From NCBI RefSeq assembly GCF_022343555.1, contig NZ_JAKQZH010000001.1:2088397-2152396 (forward strand): a stretch of DNA of 64,000 nucleotides, read 5' to 3'. The notes beneath the pieces are model-generated. The model was not told the DNA's origin and did not search any database. It saw nothing but the letters and a program-made list of their open reading frames with translations. Of this stretch, positions 56,258 through 64,000 are shown in pieces. Within the stretch, counting starts at the first letter, position 1; each line of letters opens with the position of its first letter. This DNA is from Marinobacter sp. C7 (lineage in GTDB: Bacteria; Pseudomonadota; Gammaproteobacteria; Pseudomonadales; Oleiphilaceae). The translations under genes were made by a program, and so were the position numbers.

Positions 56258-56965
56258 ATGCTGGACTACATCAAGCAATGGCTCGAGCGTCGCCGAGCCG
56301 GCCATATTGGCGACCACGACCGGGACAATCTGCCCTCTCCCAAAGCCGCGGGCGATCAACTGCTTTCGAACAGCCGGCTGATAGTGCTTGATCTCGAAAC
56401 CACCGGCCTGAATGCGGCCAAGGACGAGGTGATTGCCATTGGGGCAGTGGCCATCAGCGGTGGCGTGATTCACCTCGATGACCAGTTCGACCTGATTCTC
56501 CGGCGGCCGGAACTGGATATCAGCGAAACGGTCCTGATCCATGGCATCGGGCCCGAAGCCCTGACCCAGGGCCACGAAACCGAAGATGCCCTGCTGTATC
56601 TGCTGGAATGGATGAACGGCGATCCGGTGCTGGCCTACCACTCCGCATTTGACCAGAAGTTCCTCGAAAAGACGCTCAAGAGCGTGCTGGGCTACACCCA
56701 GCCCCATCTCTGGATTGACGTGGCCGACCTGTTACCGGCGTTCTTCCCCGATGCGAAACCCGGTGGCAAGGGCCTGGACCATTGGGCGGACTGTTTCGGG
56801 CTGGAAGTAAGCGAACGTCACCATGCCGCAGCCGATGCACTTGTCACTGCAGAGCTCACCCTTGTGGCTCTGAACAAGGCCGGAAAAGACGATGTAAAAA
56901 CCCTGAAAGATCTGAATGACAAACTTCGATATCACCGAAGATTGCAAAACATGCATCGCTTTTGA
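56258..56965 (+). CDS. DnaQ-like 3'-5' exonuclease
   Basis: A 235-residue DEDDh exonuclease: Asp45 and Glu47 (LDLETTG), Asp132 (YHSAFDQKF), and His188/Asp193 (RHHAAADA). The N-terminal 35 residues and a basic C-terminus (KLRYHRRLQNMHRF) flank the domain. It differs from the replicative epsilon subunit in length and neighbours. Pairing with the cNMP/CBS/DUF294 gene ahead of an acetate-type symporter is a conserved gene order in marine gammaproteobacteria. Confidence 0.9.
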   Translation: MLDYIKQWLERRRAGHIGDHDRDNLPSPKAAGDQLLSNSRLIVLDLETTGLNAAKDEVIAIGAVAISGGVIHLDDQFDLILRRPELDISETVLIHGIGPEALTQGHETEDALLYLLEWMNGDPVLAYHSAFDQKFLEKTLKSVLGYTQPHLWIDVADLLPAFFPDAKPGGKGLDHWADCFGLEVSERHHAAADALVTAELTLVALNKAGKDDVKTLKDLNDKLRYHRRLQNMHRF

Positions 56966-57032
56966 GGGAGGGCAAAAGCGCTTCACAAAATTGACCGATC
57001 CCAAGGCAAATTACTGAGAATTAGACCTTTTG

Positions 57033-57050
57033 CCAATATCTATATATTGG
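57033..57050. promoter_or_regulatory. AT-rich inverted repeat, possible operator
   Basis: CCAATAT/ATATTGG with a 4-base spacer lies in the 210-base gap before the symporter genes. TTGACC follows directly (57051-57056) and could be a -35 box, but I see no good -10 at the right spacing. A CA-rich leader runs to the ribosome site. Confidence 0.35.
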
Positions 57051-57175
57051 TTGACCAGTAAAGTCATTAGGGACAACAGTCGGAGAAGTACTTATATGAA
57101 TAATAAATTCTCTAGCCGAAATACCTCACCAAAAACCCATCCAACCTCCACAACAACAACACAGGAGTGAATCCT

Positions 57176-57439
57176 ATGTCAGGTCATAGCTACGACGCTG
57201 AAAACTACTGGAAGGCGAACCTCCGCCTGATATTCGGGAGTCTGATTGTCTGGGCCCTGGTATCTTACGGTTGCGCCATCCTGCTTCGTCCGATGCTGGC
57301 GGGAATTTCCGTTGGCGGGACCGATCTGGGCTTCTGGTTCGCCCAGCAGGGCTCCATCCTCACCTTCATCGCTCTGATCTTCCACTACGCGTGGCGCATG
57401 AACAAGATCGACGAAAAATTCGGCGTACACGAGGAGTAA
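57176..57439 (+). CDS. DUF4212 small subunit of sodium/solute symporter
   Basis: An 87-residue membrane protein with two helices (LRLIFGSLIVWALVSYGCA and LGFWFAQQGSILTFIALIF) ending RMNKIDEKFGVHEE. DUF4212 proteins are the small partners of VC_2705-type symporters. AGGAG is 8 bases before the ATG; a GTG three codons earlier overlaps this ribosome site. The large subunit begins 6 bases later. Confidence 0.93.
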   Translation: MSGHSYDAENYWKANLRLIFGSLIVWALVSYGCAILLRPMLAGISVGGTDLGFWFAQQGSILTFIALIFHYAWRMNKIDEKFGVHEE

Positions 57440-57445
57440 GGACGA

Positions 57446-59212
57446 ATGAGCCAATTTGCAATCAACATTCTATTCGTAGGGGGCTCGTTCCTCCTCTACA
57501 TCCTGATTGCTATCTGGGCGAAAGCCGGTAGCACCAAGGACTTCTACGTTGCCGGCGGCGGCGTTCACCCGGTCACCAACGGTATGGCGATCGGTGCAGA
57601 CTGGATGTCAGCGGCATCTTTCATCTCCATGGCGGGCCTGATTGCCGCCGGTGGTTATGCCAACTCCACGTTCCTCATGGGCTGGACTGGCGGTTACGTG
57701 CTGCTGGCCATGCTGCTGGCGCCTTACCTGCGTAAGTTCGGCAAGTTCACCGTGCCGGAGTTCATCGGCGACCGCTTCTACAGCAAGAACGCACGCCTGG
57801 TAGCGGTCATCTGCCTGATCGTCGCTTCCGTGACCTATGTAATCGGCCAGATGGCCGGTGCCGGTGTTGCCTTCTCCCGCTTCCTGGAGGTTGATTCAAC
57901 CCTGGGTCTGATCATTGCCGCGGTTGTGGTATTCATGTACGCCGTTATGGGTGGCATGAAGGGCATCACCTACACCCAGGTGGCCCAGTACTGCGTACTG
58001 ATCATCGCCTACACCATCCCGGCTGTGTTCATCTCCCTGCAGCTGACCGGCAACCCGCTGCCTCCGCTGGGCCTGTTCTCGACCCACGCTGACTCCGGCA
58101 TGCCGATCCTGGAGAAGCTGAACCAGGTCATCACCGACCTCGGCTTCAACTCCTACACCGCCGACATCGACAACAAGCTGAACATGGTTCTGTTCACCCT
58201 GTCCCTGATGATCGGTACTGCAGGTCTGCCGCACGTTATCATCCGGTTCTTCACCGTACCGAAGGTTGCCGACGCGCGCTGGTCAGCCGGCTGGGCCCTG
58301 GTCTTCATCGCCCTGCTGTACCTGACCGCTCCGGCCGTTGCTTCCATGGCTCGACTGAACCTGATGACCACCATCTACCCGGATGGCACTGACGCTGCTC
58401 CGATCCTGTATGAAGAGCGTCCGAACTGGGTCAAGGAGTGGGAAGTTACCGGTCTTATCCAGTTCGAGGACAAGAACAACGACGGTCGCATCCAGCACTA
58501 CAACGCCAGCGAATCCTTCCAGCCTGAAGCGGAAGCGCGTGGCTGGGCTGGCAACGAGCTGACCGTTAACCGGGACATCCTGGTACTGGCCAACCCGGAA
58601 ATCGCCAACCTGCCTGGCTGGGTAATCGGCCTGATTGCCGCCGGTGGTCTGGCAGCGGCACTGTCCACAGCGGCAGGTCTGTTGCTGGCGATATCCTCTG
58701 CGGTGAGTCACGACCTGATCAAGGGTTCCATTAACCCGAATATCACGGAAAAAGGCGAACTGCTGGCAGCCCGGATCTCCATGGCTGTTGCGATCGTGGT
58801 GGCCACCTGGCTTGGTGCCAACCCGCCCGGCTTCGCGGCACAGGTAGTAGCTCTGGCGTTCGGTATCGCCGCGGCCTCCCTGTTCCCGGCGCTGATGATG
58901 GGTATCTTCTCCAAGCGTGTAAACAACACTGGCGCCATCGCCGGTATGCTGTGCGGTCTGGCCTTCACCCTGGTATACATCTTCGTGTACAAGGGCTGGC
59001 TGTTCATCCCGGGCACCAACAACCTGCCGGATACCCCCGAGAACTGGGTACTGGGCATCTCCCCGCTGTCCATCGGTGCGGTTGGTGCAATCGTCAACTT
59101 TGCGGTAGCCTTCGTTGTATCCAACGCAACTGAAGAACCGCCCGTTGAGATTCAGGAGCTGGTTGAAAGCGTCCGTTACCCGCGTGGTGCCGGTCAGGCT
59201 CAAGACCACTAA
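57446..59212 (+). CDS. Sodium:solute symporter, VC_2705/ActP-like
   Basis: LeuT-fold SSS-family transporter of 588 residues with about 13 hydrophobic helices. The start of the conserved core is FYVAGGGVHPVTNGMAIGADWMS... within a run of small residues (57540-57640), and later GTAGLPHVIIRFFTVP is a family hallmark. A periplasmic or cytoplasmic insert of about 70 polar residues (YPDGTDAAPILYEERPNW onward) is typical of VC_2705. The probable substrate is acetate or another short carboxylate. A terminator follows. Confidence 0.92.
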   Translation: MSQFAINILFVGGSFLLYILIAIWAKAGSTKDFYVAGGGVHPVTNGMAIGADWMSAASFISMAGLIAAGGYANSTFLMGWTGGYVLLAMLLAPYLRKFGKFTVPEFIGDRFYSKNARLVAVICLIVASVTYVIGQMAGAGVAFSRFLEVDSTLGLIIAAVVVFMYAVMGGMKGITYTQVAQYCVLIIAYTIPAVFISLQLTGNPLPPLGLFSTHADSGMPILEKLNQVITDLGFNSYTADIDNKLNMVLFTLSLMIGTAGLPHVIIRFFTVPKVADARWSAGWALVFIALLYLTAPAVASMARLNLMTTIYPDGTDAAPILYEERPNWVKEWEVTGLIQFEDKNNDGRIQHYNASESFQPEAEARGWAGNELTVNRDILVLANPEIANLPGWVIGLIAAGGLAAALSTAAGLLLAISSAVSHDLIKGSINPNITEKGELLAARISMAVAIVVATWLGANPPGFAAQVVALAFGIAAASLFPALMMGIFSKRVNNTGAIAGMLCGLAFTLVYIFVYKGWLFIPGTNNLPDTPENWVLGISPLSIGAVGAIVNFAVAFVVSNATEEPPVEIQELVESVRYPRGAGQAQDH

Positions 59213-59260
59213 GCAACAACTCAACCTGATTCATTCGATGAATTGACAGGTTGATACTGG

Positions 59261-59295
59261 ACGGGCTTCCTCATCGAGGGAGCCCGTTCTTTTTT
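59261..59295 (+). terminator. Rho-independent terminator after the symporter, ahead of next gene
   Basis: Stem ACGGGCTTCCTC / GAGGGAGCCCGT (one G-T pair) with a 3-base loop is followed by TCTTTTTT. Its T-run ends 14 bases before the start codon of the next gene in the same direction. Confidence 0.88.
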
Positions 59296-59309
59296 GAGGA
59301 AGTAGATTT

Positions 59310-59816
59310 ATGTTCTGGACCTTTATCGCCACTGTCTTTTGCGGCCTTGGCGCGGCCGGTATTGCCCTGGGTATCCGCGCCATTACCCGCAATAAGGCCC
59401 CCCGCTGGCTCATCCCGGTATTCGCCGGCGCCGGCATGCTCGGCTATCTCATCTATGGCGAGTACACCTGGTACGATCACAAGCAGTCCCTGCTGCCCGA
59501 TGAGGCGGTAATTGTCGGTACCGAGAGTGACGGTATACTCTGGCGCCCATGGACCTTCGTGTTCCCCTACGTCACAGCCTTCTCCACCGTGGATGTGGAG
59601 AGCATCACCCGGGATACAGACAACCCGGACATCGTGCGCTTTACCCTGTACCGCTTCGAACAAAAGATGACCGACGCGGTCTCCCATCGGGTTCACATCA
59701 TCAACTGCGAGAGCCATGAGCTGGTTCCGCTGGGCTCTGATGGAAAGCCCCGGGTGGACAATATGAAGGTCCTTGAATCCGGTAACCCGCTGTTTCAGAC
59801 CGTCTGCGCAGGCTGA
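59310..59816 (+). CDS. Conserved-looking membrane protein of unknown function
   Basis: A 168-residue protein with two N-terminal hydrophobic helices (FWTFIATVFCGLGAAGIALGI and WLIPVFAGAGMLGYLIYG) and a soluble remainder with WYDHKQSLLPDEAVIVG and SHRVHIINCESHELVPLG. I do not recognise a family. GAGGAAG lies 8 bases before the ATG. There is no space for a promoter between the upstream terminator and this start, so it depends on read-through or on a promoter before the hairpin. It lies 51 bases ahead of the kinase. Confidence 0.75.
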   Translation: MFWTFIATVFCGLGAAGIALGIRAITRNKAPRWLIPVFAGAGMLGYLIYGEYTWYDHKQSLLPDEAVIVGTESDGILWRPWTFVFPYVTAFSTVDVESITRDTDNPDIVRFTLYRFEQKMTDAVSHRVHIINCESHELVPLGSDGKPRVDNMKVLESGNPLFQTVCAG

Positions 59817-59867
59817 CCGGAGGTTTGAACCAGGGATTCCAAGCTGTTTTAACGAGAAGAGCGTTTC

Positions 59868-62800
59868 ATGATTAGCGCCTGGCTGCTGGTATTAATCTCG
59901 ATTACCTACATTTCCATCCTGTTTGTCATCGCCTGGGCCGGTGACAAACACCCGGGACTTTACCGAAAGCGCCTGGCGCGAACCCACATCTACGCCCTTT
60001 CCCTGGCCGTCTACTTTACCTCCTGGACCTTCTACGGCGCCGTTGGCCGCGCCACCCAGGAAGGCCTCGGCTTCCTGCCGATCTATCTCGGTCCCTTGCT
60101 GGTGTTCATTTTCGGAGCGCCATTGCTCCGGCGCATTATCTACATCAGTAAACGCAACAACAGTACCTCGATCGCCGACTTTATTGCCTCCCGGTACGGC
60201 AAATCCCAACTACTGGCGGCCATGATCGCCACCTTTGCCCTGATCGGCAGCGTGCCCTACATCGCCCTGCAACTGAAAGCGATCGCCATGGGCTTTAACG
60301 TGCTGTCCGAGAGCGGCACCGGTTACCGGGAACTCAGTTCCGCAGCCTGGAACGACTCGGCGTGGTACATCACCCTCGCCCTGGCGGTCTTCACCGTGCT
60401 GTTCGGTACCCGACACCTGGAATCCACCGAACATCACCGGGGCATGATCCAGGCGGTCGCCTTTGAATCCCTGATAAAACTGATCGCTTTTGTTGCTGTC
60501 GGCCTGTTCGTAGGTTTCGGCCTGTTCAACGGCTTCGGTGATCTGCTTGGCCAGGTCCGGGCCGCAGACCTGACCGGGGCACTGACAACAGACGGCCTGG
60601 AAGCCCCTGCATTTATTACCCAGACCCTTGTGGCGATGCTGGCCATCATCTGCCTGCCACGACAGTTCCATGTCATGGTGGTGGAGAATACCGATCACCG
60701 GGACTTTGAGGTGGCGCGCTGGGCAATGCCTATTTATCTGGTGGTCGCCAGCGCCTTTGTGTTGCCCATCGCCGCTGCCGGCCTCTTGTCGCCCAGCACA
60801 ATCCTGGGCAATCCGGACGTTCTTATCCTCCAGCTACCTATCCTTGCCGGTGAGGAGTGGCTGGCAATCCTGGTATTTCTCGGCGGCGGTTCAGCAGCCG
60901 CGGCAATGGTTATCGTCTGCTCGGTAGCGATCGCCACCATGGTCAGCAACGAAATCATCATGCCGGCGTTGCTGAAATTCTTCCGTCCCGGCATGAACCG
61001 CCGCACGGACCTCAGCTACCTGCTGCTCAGTATCCGCCGGGTGGCGATCTTTGTGGTTCTGCTGACCGCCTATGGCTTCTACCGGATGGCCGGGGAAGAC
61101 TACAGCCTGACGGCGTTTGGTTTGCTGTCGTTTGCCGCAGCGGCGCAGTTCGGCCCGGCACTGGTCGGTGGCATCATCTGGCGCCGGGGGAATTACATGG
61201 GCGCGGTCTGGGGCCTGGCTCTGGGCTTCCTGATGTGGTGTTACACCCTGCTTCTGCCCGCCCTGGCGACCACTGGCTGGGTCGCCGACAACCTGATCAA
61301 CAACGGCCTGTGGGGCCTCAGCTGGACCCGCCCCACAGCCCTGTTCGGCTCCAACCTCGACCAGATCAGCCATGGCATTATCTGGAGCCTGGGCATCAAC
61401 ACGGTAACCTACATCGTTTTCTCCATGCTGACCCGTCAACGGGTACGGGAAAAAATACAGATCGCGTCGTTTTTCCATGACCCCCAGCCAAAGGCAGAGA
61501 CCGCCCATCACCAGAGTTGGCAGGGCGAGATCCTGATTTCGGACCTCCAGGCCCTGACCGACCGCTTCATGGGAGAGGAGAGGTCGGAAACCATCTTCAG
61601 AAATTACGAGCGTCGTAACGCCATTCGCCTGCATCCGCACCGACCCGCCTCCACCCACCTGATGAAATACATCGAGCGCCAACTGGCCTCGGTGATAGGT
61701 GCCTCTACGGCCCGAGTGGTACTGGAATCCACGCTCACCGGCCGGGACATGCAGATCGAGGATGTCGTCAGTATCGTCGATGAAGCGTCACAGGCCATGA
61801 CCTTCAGCCGGGAACTGCTGCAATCGGCTATCGAAAACATAAGCCTTGGCGTCTCGGTGGTAAACCACCAGCAGCAACTGGTGGTCTGGAACCATCGGTA
61901 CCTTGAGCTGTTCAATTACCCCAAAGGCTTTGTCCGGGTTGGCCGACCGGTGGAAGACCTGATGCGTTATAACCTTACCAACGCCAATCATTCCGCCCGG
62001 CGAATCGATGAGATCATCGCCGACCGCTGTAACAGCATGCGCGAAGGCAAGCCGATGTCCTATGAGCGCCAACGCCCGGACGGTACGGTCCTCCGGATCG
62101 ACGGAAGCCCCATCCCGGGTGGTGGCTACGTAACGACCTTCCAGGACATCACCGCGATGCGTCGCACCGAGCAGGCGCTGAAAGAGACCAACATCTACCT
62201 GGAACAGCGCGTCAAGGAGCGTACCCAGGAGCTTCAGGTCATCAACGAACAGATGCTCAAGGCGAAATCCGTTGCCGAGCAGGCCAACCAGAGCAAGACC
62301 CGCTTCCTGGCTTCAGCCAGTCACGACCTCTTGCAGCCCCTGAATGCTGCCAGGCTGTTCACCTCTGCCCTTGCCGGCAAGGCGAATGATGGCGAGACAA
62401 GGGAGCTGGTCGACCATATCGACAGTTCCCTCGGTGCAGCGGAAGAGATTATCAGTACGCTGCTCGACATATCGAAACTCGATGCCGGCGCCCTGGAGCC
62501 GGATATCGCGGTATTCCCGGTCAACGATCTTCTGCGCCATCTGGCGACCGATTTCACGGCGATCGCAAAGGAGCAGGACCTGGAACTGCATGTCGTGCCG
62601 AGCTCGGCCTGGGTAAGATCGGATGCCAAACTCCTGCGCCGGGTGGTTCAGAACTTCCTGTCCAACGCAATCCGCTACACCCCCAGTGGCAAGATCCTGA
62701 TGGGATGCCGGCGGCTGAAGGGCTACATCCGGATCGAAGTATGGGACACCGGCCCCGGCATTCCGGAAGACCAGCTGGCCCAGATCTTTGAAGAGTTTCG

Positions 62801-63383
62801 GCGCTTCCAGCATGGGCGGGACAAGAAAGGCCTCGGGCTGGGACTGGCCATCGTCGACCGGATCAGCGGCATGCTCAACCATCCGGTCAGTGTCCATTCA
62901 GTGCAGGGCCGTGGAAGTGTCTTTGGAATTACCGTGCCCTCGGCCGCTCCGGAACAGACCCAGCAGAGCACCAAGCCTTCCTCCGGCTCAAGACGGGTAT
63001 CGAGCCTGGGTGGCCTGCAGGTGCTGTGTATCGACAATGATCCCACGATTCTTCAGGGCATGACTGCACTGCTGGGGAACTGGCAATGCGAAATCACCGC
63101 GGCTGAGAGTCTTGAGGACGCGCTGGAAAAACTCGATGGCCAGCAGCCGGACATCATTCTCGCCGACTACCAGCTGGACGATAACCGCAACGGCCTGGAT
63201 GCGATGGACAGCATCAGAGCGGAAATCAGTGAAGATATCCCCGGGATACTGATCACCGGCTATATGGCCCCTGAAGTTCGCGAGGATGCCATCGAGAGGG
63301 GCTATCAGATTCTTTATAAACCGGTGAAGCCTGCGGCCTTGAGAGCGATGGTGAACAAGCAGTTGAAGCAGAAGCGGGGGTGA
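59868..63383 (+). CDS. Symporter-fused hybrid histidine kinase (CrbS/MxtR-like)
   Basis: A 1171-residue sensor. Residues 1 to about 510 form an SSS-type transporter module with about 13 helices. A PAS domain follows (about 645-760, SAIENISLGVSVVNHQQQLV), then a coiled coil (LEQRVKERTQELQVINEQML), HisKA with phospho-acceptor His819 (ASASHDLLQPLNAARL), HATPase (NAIRYTPSGKI, DTGPGIPEDQ, KGLGLGLAIVDRI) and a C-terminal receiver with phospho-acceptor Asp1100 (IILADYQLDD) and Lys in YKPVKP. In Vibrio and Pseudomonas such kinases (CrbS, MxtR) work with a LuxR-type regulator to switch on acetate uptake and acs. The regulator is not in this window. Confidence 0.93.
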   Translation: MISAWLLVLISITYISILFVIAWAGDKHPGLYRKRLARTHIYALSLAVYFTSWTFYGAVGRATQEGLGFLPIYLGPLLVFIFGAPLLRRIIYISKRNNSTSIADFIASRYGKSQLLAAMIATFALIGSVPYIALQLKAIAMGFNVLSESGTGYRELSSAAWNDSAWYITLALAVFTVLFGTRHLESTEHHRGMIQAVAFESLIKLIAFVAVGLFVGFGLFNGFGDLLGQVRAADLTGALTTDGLEAPAFITQTLVAMLAIICLPRQFHVMVVENTDHRDFEVARWAMPIYLVVASAFVLPIAAAGLLSPSTILGNPDVLILQLPILAGEEWLAILVFLGGGSAAAAMVIVCSVAIATMVSNEIIMPALLKFFRPGMNRRTDLSYLLLSIRRVAIFVVLLTAYGFYRMAGEDYSLTAFGLLSFAAAAQFGPALVGGIIWRRGNYMGAVWGLALGFLMWCYTLLLPALATTGWVADNLINNGLWGLSWTRPTALFGSNLDQISHGIIWSLGINTVTYIVFSMLTRQRVREKIQIASFFHDPQPKAETAHHQSWQGEILISDLQALTDRFMGEERSETIFRNYERRNAIRLHPHRPASTHLMKYIERQLASVIGASTARVVLESTLTGRDMQIEDVVSIVDEASQAMTFSRELLQSAIENISLGVSVVNHQQQLVVWNHRYLELFNYPKGFVRVGRPVEDLMRYNLTNANHSARRIDEIIADRCNSMREGKPMSYERQRPDGTVLRIDGSPIPGGGYVTTFQDITAMRRTEQALKETNIYLEQRVKERTQELQVINEQMLKAKSVAEQANQSKTRFLASASHDLLQPLNAARLFTSALAGKANDGETRELVDHIDSSLGAAEEIISTLLDISKLDAGALEPDIAVFPVNDLLRHLATDFTAIAKEQDLELHVVPSSAWVRSDAKLLRRVVQNFLSNAIRYTPSGKILMGCRRLKGYIRIEVWDTGPGIPEDQLAQIFEEFRRFQHGRDKKGLGLGLAIVDRISGMLNHPVSVHSVQGRGSVFGITVPSAAPEQTQQSTKPSSGSRRVSSLGGLQVLCIDNDPTILQGMTALLGNWQCEITAAESLEDALEKLDGQQPDIILADYQLDDNRNGLDAMDSIRAEISEDIPGILITGYMAPEVREDAIERGYQILYKPVKPAALRAMVNKQLKQKRG

Positions 63384-63422
63384 TGGGCGACTCCCCTTTC
63401 GGTGGGTTTCTCGCGTGCATAG

Positions 63423-63460
63423 AAAACCCCGGTGCCTGATGGGCACCGGGGTTTTGTTTT
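63423..63460 (+). terminator. Rho-independent terminator of the kinase gene
   Basis: A perfect 14-bp stem (AAAACCCCGGTGCC / GGCACCGGGGTTTT) is followed by GTTTTG, about 40 bases past the kinase stop. The A-run on the other side makes it bidirectional. Confidence 0.9.
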
Positions 63461-63569
63461 GTGTAAAGACAAGCAGTAATAAGTGCCTGGATAGATAGTG
63501 GGGAGTGCGAAGAAGTCGATCGTTAGGCTCTGCTGCCAAGTCGCGATTATTGCTGGGTGTTGGCCTCGG

Positions 63570-63651
63570 GCAGTGCTTCGCACTGCAGACGATGACCCGG
63601 AGCACCCCGAGACGGGGTGCTCGTCCTTACCTGAGCGAGCGATGCTCGCTC
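63570..63651. repeat. Cluster of three short perfect hairpins
   Basis: Within the 368-bp gene-free gap 63384-63751, three perfect palindromes follow closely: GCAGTGC-ttc-GCACTGC (63570-63586), GAGCACCCCG-aga-CGGGGTGCTC (63600-63622) and GAGCGAGC-gat-GCTCGCTC (63633-63651), all with 3-base loops. Their arms differ in sequence but the plan is like the 83-base hairpin block in copy A near 17.7 kb. None has a T-run. The rest of the gap holds two terminators and no open frame I believe. Confidence 0.65.
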
Positions 63652-63703
63652 TGCCTTCGGCACCGGTGCGGACACTCTCGTAGGTCATCTCTTTCTTGCA
63701 GCT

Positions 63704-63742
63704 AATAAAAAACCCCCAACGGCGAAGCCGCTGGGGGTTTTG
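63704..63742 (-). terminator. Rho-independent terminator of the rRNA operon
   Basis: On the minus strand AAAACCCCCAGCGGC-TTCG-pairing GCCGTTGGGGGTTTT (one G-T pair) has an ultrastable C(UUCG)G loop and a run of six T residues, starting 9 bases after the 5S gene. Confidence 0.92.
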
Positions 63743-63751
63743 GTATTAGGA

Positions 63752-63867
63752 GCCTGACGATGACCTACTCTCGCATGGGCCATGCCACACTACCATCGGC
63801 GCTGGTCTGTTTCACTTCTGAGTTCGGGATGGGATCAGGTGGTTCCAGACCGCTATGGTCGTCAGGC
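63752..63867 (-). rRNA. rrf: 5S ribosomal RNA
   Basis: The 116-base sequence begins GCCTGACGACCATAGCGGTC and ends TCATCGTCAGGC, its ends pairing as helix I. The internal segments ACCTGATCCCATCCCGAACT, GTGAAACAGACCAGCGCC and GATGGTAGTGTGGC are standard gammaproteobacterial 5S. It is the last gene of an rRNA operon transcribed leftwards into this window. Confidence 0.97.
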
Positions 63868-63976
63868 AAAACGGTTGATCACTGGGGGACGGGATAGAAC
63901 AGTCAGTTGGACTGACAGTGATGTTTGATTTCTGGAGCTTTCGCTCTGCGTTATCCGCAATTGTCTTGGGTGTTAT
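63868..63976 (-). other. 23S-5S rRNA spacer
   Basis: About 109 bases of transcribed spacer with no tRNA. It holds GAGC-gaaa-GCTC (63936-63947, GNRA-type loop) and GTCAGT/ACTGAC (63903-63917) stems, plausible processing signals. Confidence 0.6.
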
Positions 63977-64000
63977 ATAGTCAAGCCGCACGAGCAATTA
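63977..64000 (-). rRNA. rrl: 23S ribosomal RNA, extreme 3' end
   Basis: Read on the minus strand, TAATTGCTCGTGCGGCTTGAC at the window edge matches the 3' terminus of 23S rRNA (E. coli equivalent ends TGAGGCTTAACCTT). The exact mature end is uncertain by some bases. The rest of the gene is beyond 64000. Confidence 0.6.

Noticed and set aside
63314..63705. Short open frames past the kinase stop
   Set aside because: They cross two terminators and the hairpin cluster; no coding signal.

Overview
The window reads as a stretch of a gammaproteobacterial chromosome, most probably Marinobacter or a close marine relative. This rests on GC-rich coding sequence and several gene-order blocks typical of Pseudomonas/Marinobacter-type gammaproteobacteria: purMN facing DUF2066-pgsA-hda, metG-rsxABCDGE-nth, ftsB-ispD-ispF-truD-surE-pcm-nlpD-rpoS, and accA-tilS-pyrG-kdsA-eno. 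The genus is inferred from memory of gene order and not from a database search. No phage, transposase, integron or CRISPR array is visible.

Layout. 1-3.8 kb (+): 3' part of valS, panE and a PduO-type adenosyltransferase. 3.8-7.5 kb (-): DUF1631 gene, ampD and ampE, joined by stop/start overlaps. 7.5-8.5 kb: a regulatory gap with a near-ideal CRP/Vfr palindrome, then nadC (+). 8.5-12.3 kb (-): DUF2066, a pgsA-like gene, hda, an orphan ParA and yqcC. 12.4-15 kb (+): purMN and a DUF3108 gene. 15-19 kb (-): avtA, yjaG, dcd and apbC, with a palindromic repeat between apbC and dcd. 19.1-27.3 kb (+): metG, the Rnf/Rsx complex and nth. 27.4-35.4 kb (-): a chalcone-isomerase-like protein, rpoS, nlpD, DUF368, pcm, surE, truD, ispF, ispD and ftsB. 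35.5-46 kb (-): eno, a second palindromic repeat, kdsA, pyrG, tilS, accA, dnaE and a thioredoxin-like lipoprotein. 46-47.5 kb (+): arsC, wrbA and a DUF2069 gene. 47.5-54.2 kb (-): DUF3080 lipoprotein, mtnC-mtnD-mtnB, a periplasmic two-subunit molybdenum hydroxylase, a tiny lipoprotein and an Smr protein. 54.3-63.4 kb (+): a cNMP/CBS/DUF294 regulator, a DnaQ-type exonuclease, a two-subunit sodium/solute symporter, an unknown membrane protein and a symporter-fused hybrid histidine kinase. 63.4-64 kb: terminators, a hairpin cluster, and the distal end of an rRNA operon on the minus strand (5S and the last bases of 23S).

Most genes are housekeeping: tRNA charging, replication, nucleotide, cofactor, isoprenoid, LPS and fatty-acid precursors, stationary-phase control, peptidoglycan recycling and methionine salvage. 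The less ordinary parts are the intergenic DNA and the symporter/sensor locus. The gap ahead of nadC has a CRP-like site at the right distance from a promoter for class II activation. Two copies of a structured palindromic repeat sit between co-directional genes; one has an exact 27-bp inverted repeat, the other carries about 83 extra bases. At the right end a transporter pair, a kinase with a transporter-like sensor module and a cyclic-nucleotide/CBS/nucleotidyltransferase protein lie together, suggesting a carboxylate- or acetate-sensing locus of the CrbS/MxtR kind. I found no convincing wholly new defence or mobile system.
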